In this document: positions 58,454 to 64,000 of the stretch, piece after piece | Numbering within the stretch: position 1 is the first letter of the stretch | Layout: each line of letters starts with the position of its first letter | Source of the DNA: Ketogulonicigenium vulgare WSH-001 | Lineage (GTDB): Bacteria > Pseudomonadota > Alphaproteobacteria > Rhodobacterales > Rhodobacteraceae | Assembly (NCBI RefSeq): GCF_000223375.1 | Contig: NC_017384.1 | Coordinates: 2,420,501 to 2,484,500, forward strand | DNA: 64,000 nucleotides | Direction of reading: 5' to 3' | Position numbers and translations under genes: made by a program | The notes under the pieces: model-generated | What the model was told of the DNA's origin: nothing | The model's input: only the letters and a program-made list of their open reading frames with translations | Database searches by the model: none

Positions 58454-60493
58454 ATGCAAAAATACGAAACCCTGCGCAGGGTCTTCGGCTTTGACGCCTT
58501 TCGCCCCGGGCAAGAGGAAATCGTCGATTCCGTGACCCAGGGCCAGAATACGCTGGCCATCATGCCGACAGGCGGGGGCAAGTCGCTGTGTTATCAGCTA
58601 CCTGCGCTGTGCCGGGGCGGGGTGACGGTTGTGGTCTCGCCGCTGATTGCGCTGATGCGCGATCAGGTGCGCGGGCTGACGCAGCAGGGCGTTGTCGCAG
58701 GCGCGCTGACATCCGCCAACACGCCCGAGGAAAATGACGCCATCTGGCGCGCATTATCCGATGGTCAGATGAAGCTGCTGTATCTGGCACCCGAACGCCT
58801 TGCCGCCGGGGCCACTGTGCAGATGCTGGAACGCGTCGGCGTCGGCCTGATCGCGGTGGACGAGGCGCATTGCGTCAGCCAATGGGGCCATGATTTCCGC
58901 CCCGATTACCTGCGCATCGGCGCATTGCGCCGCGCGCTGGATGTGCCGCTGGCGGCCTTTACCGCCACCGCCGACCCCGAAACCCAGCTTGAGATTGTCG
59001 AAAAGCTGTTCGGCGGCCATGCCCCCGCGACCTTTCTGCGCGGCTTTGATCGCCCGAACATCCACCTCGCTTTTGCGGCGAAAGACGGACCGCGCCAGCA
59101 GATCCTGCGCTTTGCTTCTGCGCGCAAGGGGCAGTCCGGTATCGTCTATTGCGGCACCCGCGCCAAGACCGAAGTGCTGGCCCAAGCCCTGCGCGAAGCG
59201 GGCATCCCCGCCTGCCACTATCACGGCGGCATGGAGCCGAACCTGCGGCGCGAGACCGAGGAGCGTTTCCAGCAAGAAGACGGGCTGATCGTCGTTGCCA
59301 CCATCGCTTTTGGCATGGGCATCGACAAACCCGATATCCGCTGGGTCGCCCATGCCGATCTGCCCAAATCGATCGAGGGCTATTATCAGGAAATCGGCCG
59401 CGCCGGCCGCGACGGTGCCCCGGCCGAGACGCTGACGCTGTTTGGCGCCGACGATATCCGTTACCGCCGCGCCCAGATCGACGAAGGCGCCGCCCCCGAT
59501 GACCGCAAGGCCGCCGACCATGCCCGCCTGAACGCCCTTCTGGGTCTGGCCGAGGCGCAGACCTGCCGCCGCCACGGGTTGCTCACCTATTTTGGCGAGG
59601 CACCGCCGCCGCCGTGCCAGAACTGCGATCTGTGCGATGCGCCGCCCGCTTTGTTCGATGCGACGACGCCCGTGCGCATGGCGCTGTCTGCCATCGCCCG
59701 CACCGCGCAAAGCTTTGGCGCGGGCCATATCATTGATATCCTGACCGGAAATGCGACCGATAAACTGCGCGAGCGTGGCCATGATGCCCTGCCGACCTTT
59801 GGCGTCGGCAATGGCTGGTCGCGGCCGCAGTGGCAGGGCATGTTCCGCCAGATGATGGGCCTCGACCTTTTGCGCCCCGACAGCGCCCGCCACGGTGCGC
59901 TTTACCTGACCGAGGCCGCGCGTCCCGTGCTCAAGGGCGAACAGCCGGTCACCTTGCGATCTGATGCGTTGAAGGTCGCGAAATCCGCCCCCACCGTGCG
60001 TGCCATTGTGGCCGAGGAGGATGCGCCGCTGTTTTCCGCCCTGCGCGCCAAACGCGCGGCGCTGGCGAAGGCACAGGGCGTGCCCGCCTATGTCATCTTT
60101 CCCGACAAGACCTTGGCCGAAATGGTCGCCGCGCAGCCCGAGACCCTTGACGATATGGCCCGCATCAGCGGCGTCGGCGTGAAAAAGCTGGAGCTTTATG
60201 GCGAGGAATTCCTTGCCGTTCTGACCGGCGAGGCCGCGCGCCTGCATCCGATGCGCCGCAGGCTTGCCGGACAGGCGGGCGGGCAGCTTTATGACCTGCT
60301 GCTGGCGGCGCAGGCCGATCTGCAGCGGGGGACCAGCGGCTTTGACAAACCCATGAGCCTGTCGTCGGCGGAACTCGCGCGCGTGGCCAAGGCGCGCCCC
60401 CATGACATGGATGCGATGACCCGCCTGATCGGCGAAAAACACGCCGAGCGCTTCGGCGCGGCTTTTCTTCGCGCCATAGAGCGCGCAAACTAG
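58454..60493 (+). CDS. recQ: ATP-dependent DNA helicase RecQ
   Basis: A 3'-5' helicase that resolves recombination and replication intermediates. The 679-residue protein has Walker A TGGGKS at 39-44, DEAH at 136-139 in VDEAHCVSQWGHDFRP, helicase C-terminal motifs (YYQEIGRAGRDGAP), the RQC zinc domain with Cys in CRRHGLLTYFGE and CQNCDLC, and a C-terminal HRDC domain (FPDKTLAEMVAAQPETLDDMARISGVGVKKLELYGEEFL). A second short tail follows. The ATG at 58454 is favoured over the adjacent TTG. It continues into yaaA after 27 nt. Confidence 0.98.
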   Translation: MQKYETLRRVFGFDAFRPGQEEIVDSVTQGQNTLAIMPTGGGKSLCYQLPALCRGGVTVVVSPLIALMRDQVRGLTQQGVVAGALTSANTPEENDAIWRALSDGQMKLLYLAPERLAAGATVQMLERVGVGLIAVDEAHCVSQWGHDFRPDYLRIGALRRALDVPLAAFTATADPETQLEIVEKLFGGHAPATFLRGFDRPNIHLAFAAKDGPRQQILRFASARKGQSGIVYCGTRAKTEVLAQALREAGIPACHYHGGMEPNLRRETEERFQQEDGLIVVATIAFGMGIDKPDIRWVAHADLPKSIEGYYQEIGRAGRDGAPAETLTLFGADDIRYRRAQIDEGAAPDDRKAADHARLNALLGLAEAQTCRRHGLLTYFGEAPPPPCQNCDLCDAPPALFDATTPVRMALSAIARTAQSFGAGHIIDILTGNATDKLRERGHDALPTFGVGNGWSRPQWQGMFRQMMGLDLLRPDSARHGALYLTEAARPVLKGEQPVTLRSDALKVAKSAPTVRAIVAEEDAPLFSALRAKRAALAKAQGVPAYVIFPDKTLAEMVAAQPETLDDMARISGVGVKKLELYGEEFLAVLTGEAARLHPMRRRLAGQAGGQLYDLLLAAQADLQRGTSGFDKPMSLSSAELARVAKARPHDMDAMTRLIGEKHAERFGAAFLRAIERAN

Positions 60494-60520
60494 ACCCGCG
60501 ACCAATAAGGACTGCTGCCC

Positions 60521-61309
60521 GTGCTTTGTGTAATTTCGCCTGCCAAGGCGCTGGATCTGACGCCGAACCCGACCACGACGACCCGGCCCGCCTGGCAAAA
60601 GGACGCCGCGCATCTGGCGGGCTTGATGAAGCAAAAATCCGTGGCCGAGATCCGCGCCATGATGGATCTGTCCGAAGAACTGGCGCAGCTGAACCGCACG
60701 CGCTTCCAAAGCTTTGCCAATCATCCCGGCCCGGATCATGAAAAGGCCGCGATCTATACATTCAACGGCGATACCTATCAGGGCTTTGATGCGGCCACGC
60801 TGGATGCACCGGCTTTGTCCTATGCGCAGGATCATTTGCGGATTCTGTCCGGCCTTTACGGAATGCTGCGCCCGCTGGACGCGATCCAGGCCTATCGTCT
60901 GGAAATGGGTCGCCGCCTGACCACGGAAAAAGGCAACACGCTTTATGCCTATTGGGGCGATCGCATCGCCCGCGCGCTGAACGATCAGGCCGAGGCATTG
61001 GGCACCGAATTCCTGCTCGATTGTGCCAGTCAGGAATATTTCAAAGTCGTCGACCGCAAGGCGCTCAAGCTGATGGTGATCGAGCCGACCTTCCTCGAGG
61101 TGAAGAACGGCGTCGGTAAAACCGTGTCATTCTATGCCAAGCGCGCGCGCGGCGCGATGGCGCGTTTCGCGATGGATAACCGCATCACCGATCCGACCGA
61201 TCTGCGCGCCTTCAGCGTGGGCGGCTATCGCTGGAACCCCGAGAGCCTGCCCGGCAAGCCCGTGTTCAGCCGCCCATCCCCCACCGCGCGTGACATCACT
61301 GCGGGTTGA
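60521..61309 (+). CDS. yaaA: Peroxide stress protein YaaA
   Basis: YaaA limits intracellular iron and damage under hydrogen peroxide stress in E. coli and also binds DNA with a fold called cantaloupe. The 262-residue protein has the family start VISPAKALDLTPNP, then YTFNGDTYQGFDAATLD, LRILSGLYGMLRPLDAIQAYRLEMGRRL and the C-terminal FYAKRARGAMARF and GGYRWNPE segments. It begins with GTG at 60521. Whether it is induced here by peroxide is not visible. Confidence 0.96.
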   Translation: MLCVISPAKALDLTPNPTTTTRPAWQKDAAHLAGLMKQKSVAEIRAMMDLSEELAQLNRTRFQSFANHPGPDHEKAAIYTFNGDTYQGFDAATLDAPALSYAQDHLRILSGLYGMLRPLDAIQAYRLEMGRRLTTEKGNTLYAYWGDRIARALNDQAEALGTEFLLDCASQEYFKVVDRKALKLMVIEPTFLEVKNGVGKTVSFYAKRARGAMARFAMDNRITDPTDLRAFSVGGYRWNPESLPGKPVFSRPSPTARDITAG

Positions 61310-61363
61310 CTTCGCGCCCCATCAGGCATTCTTTGCGCCTGATTTCGAATGTGGGTGCGAGTG

Positions 61364-63067
61364 ATGTTGCGCGAATTTTTCTCTTACTACCGACCGTGGC
61401 GCAAGCTGTTCATCCTTGATTTTGGCTCGGCCGTTGTCTCGGGCCTCTTGGAACTTGCCTTTCCGCTGGCGATTACCTGGTTCATCGACAGCCTGATCCC
61501 CTTGGGCGATCTGCAACTGACCGTCTTTGCCGCGCTGGCGCTGGCGGGGGTTTACGGGCTGAACGCCTATCTGATGTATGTCGTGATCTATTGGGGCCAC
61601 CAACTGGGCATCAATATCGAGACCGAGATGCGCCGCCGCGCCTTTGACCATCTGCAAAAGCTGTCGTGGAGCTATTACGACACCCAGCGCACCGGCAAAT
61701 TGGTCGCACGCGTCACCCGCGACCTTGAGGAAATCGGCGAGGTCGCCCACCACGGCCCCGAGGATCTGTTCATCGCCGTGATGACCTTTATCGGCGCGTT
61801 CTGCCTGATGGCGATGCTGCATGTGCCGCTTGCTCTGCTGACGCTGATCGTGGTGCCGGTCTCGTTCCTTGTGGTGCTGTTCTTTGGCCGTCGCATGACC
61901 CAGACATGGCGCGCGATCTATTCCCGCGTCGCGGGATTTAACATCCGGCTCGAGGAAAACGTCGGCGGTATCCGCGTCGTCCAGGCCTTTGGTAATGAGG
62001 AACACGAGCGCAAACTGTTTGCCAAGGACAATGCCGCCTATCGCAACACCAAAATCGACGCCTATCGCTATATGGCAGGCTCTAACGCGCTGAACTATGT
62101 GGGGATGCGCGCAACGCAGATCATCGTCATGGTCGCAGGCGCGGCTTTTGTGCTGGACGGCAGCCTGACCACGGGCGGCTTCGTCGGCTTTCTGCTGCTG
62201 GTGAACGTGTTCCTGCGCCCGCTCGATAAGATCGCCACCGTGATCGAGATGTATCCCCGCGGCATCGCAGGCTTTAAGAACTTCCAAGAACTGATGTCGA
62301 TCGACCCCGATATCGCCGACCGCGCCACCGCGAAAGATGCCCCCGTCCTGACCGGCGATATCCGCTTTGACGATGTGCATTTCGCCTATTCCAACGGGCG
62401 CGAGGTGCTCAAAGGTGTCTCGTTCGCCGTGAAACCGGGCGAGACGGTGGCCTTTGTCGGCCCCTCGGGCGCGGGGAAAACCTCGCTTCTGGCGCTGCTG
62501 CCGCGATTCTATGATGTGACGGGCGGCCAGATCACCGTGAACGGCACCGATTTGCGCGACCTGACGCTGGCCAGCCTTCGGGCCCAAGTCGGTATCGTCA
62601 GCCAAGATGTCTATCTGTTCGGCGGCACCTTGCGCGACAATATCGGCTATGGCCGCCTGGGTGCGACTGATGCCGAGATTATGGAGGCCGCCGCCCTTGC
62701 GCAGCTATCCGATATGATCGCCGGTATGCCCGCAGGCCTCGATACCATCGTGGGCGAGCGCGGCGTCATGCTGTCGGGTGGCCAGAAACAGCGCGTCGCC
62801 ATCGCGCGCCTGTTCCTGAAGAACCCGCCGATCCTGATCCTCGACGAGGCGACATCCGCCCTCGATACCCAGACCGAGCGCGAGATCCAAGGCGCCCTCG
62901 ACCGTCTGGCCGTTGGCCGCACCACGCTGGTCATCGCGCACCGGCTGGCAACGATCCGCAATGCCGACCGCATTTTCGTCATGGAAGACGGTCAGATTAT
63001 CGAGACCGGCACCCATGCCGAGCTGGTCGCCGCAGGTGGTCGTTATGCGCGTCTGGACGCCGCTTAA
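61364..63067 (+). CDS. ABC exporter, fused permease and ATPase (MsbA/multidrug-like)
   Basis: A 567-residue half-transporter that would form a homodimer. The N-terminal part has about six helices (residues 15-310) with a coupling loop. The nucleotide domain has Walker A GPSGAGKT near 366-373, signature MLSGGQKQRVAIAR, Walker B ILILDEATSALD and the H-loop VIAHRLATI. It resembles lipid or drug exporters of the MsbA/BmrA type, but the substrate cannot be inferred; there is no adaptor or outer-membrane gene nearby. The ATG at 61364 was chosen; a GTG sits directly before it. Confidence 0.93.
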   Translation: MLREFFSYYRPWRKLFILDFGSAVVSGLLELAFPLAITWFIDSLIPLGDLQLTVFAALALAGVYGLNAYLMYVVIYWGHQLGINIETEMRRRAFDHLQKLSWSYYDTQRTGKLVARVTRDLEEIGEVAHHGPEDLFIAVMTFIGAFCLMAMLHVPLALLTLIVVPVSFLVVLFFGRRMTQTWRAIYSRVAGFNIRLEENVGGIRVVQAFGNEEHERKLFAKDNAAYRNTKIDAYRYMAGSNALNYVGMRATQIIVMVAGAAFVLDGSLTTGGFVGFLLLVNVFLRPLDKIATVIEMYPRGIAGFKNFQELMSIDPDIADRATAKDAPVLTGDIRFDDVHFAYSNGREVLKGVSFAVKPGETVAFVGPSGAGKTSLLALLPRFYDVTGGQITVNGTDLRDLTLASLRAQVGIVSQDVYLFGGTLRDNIGYGRLGATDAEIMEAAALAQLSDMIAGMPAGLDTIVGERGVMLSGGQKQRVAIARLFLKNPPILILDEATSALDTQTEREIQGALDRLAVGRTTLVIAHRLATIRNADRIFVMEDGQIIETGTHAELVAAGGRYARLDAA

Positions 63068-63816
63068 CCCATCAACAGGCGGATCGCGAGCACCGTCGAG
63101 GTGATGACGAGCAGCGGTTTGATGATCTTGGCGCCGACCCGCATGGCAAGGCGCGATCCAACATAGGCGCCCGCGACCTGCGCCAGCCCCATCAGCAGCC
63201 CCGTGATCCACCACGGGGTTGCGACCACGGCAAAGGCCAGCATCCCGCCCACATTCGACGACAGGTTCAAAAGTTTGGTATGCGCCGTGGCCTTTAGCAC
63301 GCCGTAACCGGCCAGCGCGACAAAGCCGATCATATAGAACGCCCCCGCGCCGGGTCCGACCAAACCGTCATAGAACCCGACCAGCGGCACGACACTGGCC
63401 CCAAACAGCAGCGGCGTGATGCGCTGGCGGCGGTCGATATCATTGAGGCCCGGCTTCAGCGCGAAAAACAGCGCGATACCGATCAGCAGGATCGGCAGGC
63501 CCATGCGGATCGCCTCGACCGGCAGCGAACTGGTCAGCAGCGCGCCCAGCACCGATGCGACAAAGGCCGCAGCGGCAGGCCAGATCTGTTTGCGTAAGTC
63601 CACATGCCCCGCCCGCGCATAGCTATAGGTCGCCATCGCCGTGCCAAAGACGCCTTGGATCTTGTTGGTGGCAATCGCGGTCACCGGCGGTGCGCCTGCC
63701 AGCATCAGCACCGGCAGGGTGATTAGCCCGCCGCCGCCCGCAATGGAATCGACGACGCCCGCAAGAAATGCGGCCGCGATCAGCAGCATCAGAATATCAG
63801 GTGCGACTTCCAACAT
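63064..63816 (-). CDS. TSUP-family membrane permease (TauE/SafE-like)
   Basis: A 250-residue membrane protein of the sulfite exporter TauE/SafE (TSUP) family with about eight helices. The conserved GGGGLITLPVLMLAG near residue 27 and the FYDGLVGPGAGAFYMIGFVALAGYG segment in the second half are the two repeats typical of the fold. Substrate is unknown; members move sulfur or organic anions. The 4-nt overlap with the convergent ABC exporter stop and the 2-nt gap after serB suggest co-transcription with serB. Confidence 0.9.
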   Translation of the reverse strand: MLEVAPDILMLLIAAAFLAGVVDSIAGGGGLITLPVLMLAGAPPVTAIATNKIQGVFGTAMATYSYARAGHVDLRKQIWPAAAAFVASVLGALLTSSLPVEAIRMGLPILLIGIALFFALKPGLNDIDRRQRITPLLFGASVVPLVGFYDGLVGPGAGAFYMIGFVALAGYGVLKATAHTKLLNLSSNVGGMLAFAVVATPWWITGLLMGLAQVAGAYVGSRLAMRVGAKIIKPLLVITSTVLAIRLLMG

Positions 63817-63818
63817 GA

Positions 63819-64000
63819 TCAGGCCGCGAATTCCGCGCGGGTATAGCCCTGAATGAACAGCAGTGCCGACAGATCGCCGTGATTGATGCGGATATCGCAT
63901 TGCGCCGCCACGGCGGGTTTTGCGTGCAGCGCAACGCCCGCACCAGCCAGATCCAGCATCCCCAGATCATTCGCGCCGTCGCCCACCGCCATCACCGCCT
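63819..64000 (-). CDS. serB: Phosphoserine phosphatase, C-terminal part (window edge)
   Basis: The frame entering from the right edge ends MAVGDGANDLGMLDLAG and later HAKPAVAAQCDIRINHGDLSALLFIQGY. The GDGANDLGM block is motif III of the haloacid-dehalogenase fold and, with the following AKPxVAxxC-like segment, fits SerB, which makes serine from phosphoserine. Only the last 60 codons are in the window. The stop lies 2 nt upstream of the TSUP start. Confidence 0.85.
   Translation of the reverse strand, partial: AVMAVGDGANDLGMLDLAGAGVALHAKPAVAAQCDIRINHGDLSALLFIQGYTRAEFAA

Overview
The window is a gene-dense stretch of chromosome (about 62-65% GC by eye) from an alphaproteobacterium, most likely of the Rhodobacterales (Rhodobacter/Paracoccus/Ketogulonicigenium relatives). 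The evidence is a CcrM-type cell-cycle methyltransferase, a petABC (fbcFBC) cytochrome bc1 operon, a Rhodobacter-type porin, a CenR-like response regulator, a divergent WaaA/LpxK pair, and the leuS-lptE-holA, rbfA-truB-rpsO-pnp and dnaK-dnaJ groupings. I cannot fix the genus from sequence alone. There are no rRNA or tRNA genes, insertion sequences, prophage genes, CRISPR arrays or recognisable defence genes. No gap between genes exceeds 300 bases.

Layout. 1-3.0 kb: partial dsbA-like gene, DciA-like gene, mutY, then a small exported protein overlapping a membrane protein with a C-terminal winged helix. 3.0-5.1 kb: rnhB and ccrM. 5.1-10.3 kb, minus strand: lpxK, waaA, pmbA and a DUF2125 protein. 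10.3-14.7 kb, plus: a BaiN-like flavoprotein and a yjbH-yjbF cluster with a tiny exported protein. 14.7-20.1 kb, minus: holA, lptE, leuS and a porin. 20.3-25.1 kb: yggS, xth, a small periplasmic protein, a CenR-like regulator, an L,D-transpeptidase, a FrnE-like DsbA protein and an outer-membrane barrel. 25.3-28.0 kb: petABC. 28-31.3 kb, minus: thiBPQ behind a TPP riboswitch. 31.4-37 kb: aroC, hup, the ade-amn purine salvage pair and an RluA-type synthase. 37-41.1 kb, minus: dnaK-dnaJ and dapB. 41.2-47.2 kb, plus: rbfA, a DUF2233 protein, truB, an RTX-repeat protein, rpsO and pnp. 47.4-50.6 kb: a second L,D-transpeptidase and gyrB. 50.6-58 kb: trhO-abrB-DUF1203, pncA-pncB, arfB-yhhQ and mepA with a phytase-like esterase. 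58.1-64 kb: yggT, recQ, yaaA, an ABC exporter, a TSUP permease and the 3' end of serB.

Functional themes are envelope construction (lipid A/Kdo, LptE, two L,D-transpeptidases, MepA, porin, YjbHF), nucleic-acid maintenance (MutY, RNase HII, CcrM, ExoIII, RecQ, GyrB, HU, HolA), translation and RNA processing (LeuRS, RbfA, TruB, S15, PNPase, ArfB, TrhO, RluA family), respiration (bc1) and cofactor or nucleotide salvage (thiamine, nicotinamide, adenine).

I do not see a clear new multi-gene system; most of the window is conserved core genome. The items most worth a second look are (a) the overlapping pair at 2043-3000, an exported small protein plus a membrane protein with a cytoplasmic C-terminal OmpR-like winged helix, in effect an inside-out ToxR; (b) a perfect 19-bp inverted repeat at 51056-51101 that buries the ribosome binding site and start codon of a DUF1203 gene; (c) a membrane-anchored RTX-repeat protein placed between truB and rpsO; and (d) several unreported-looking palindromes near envelope and respiratory promoters.
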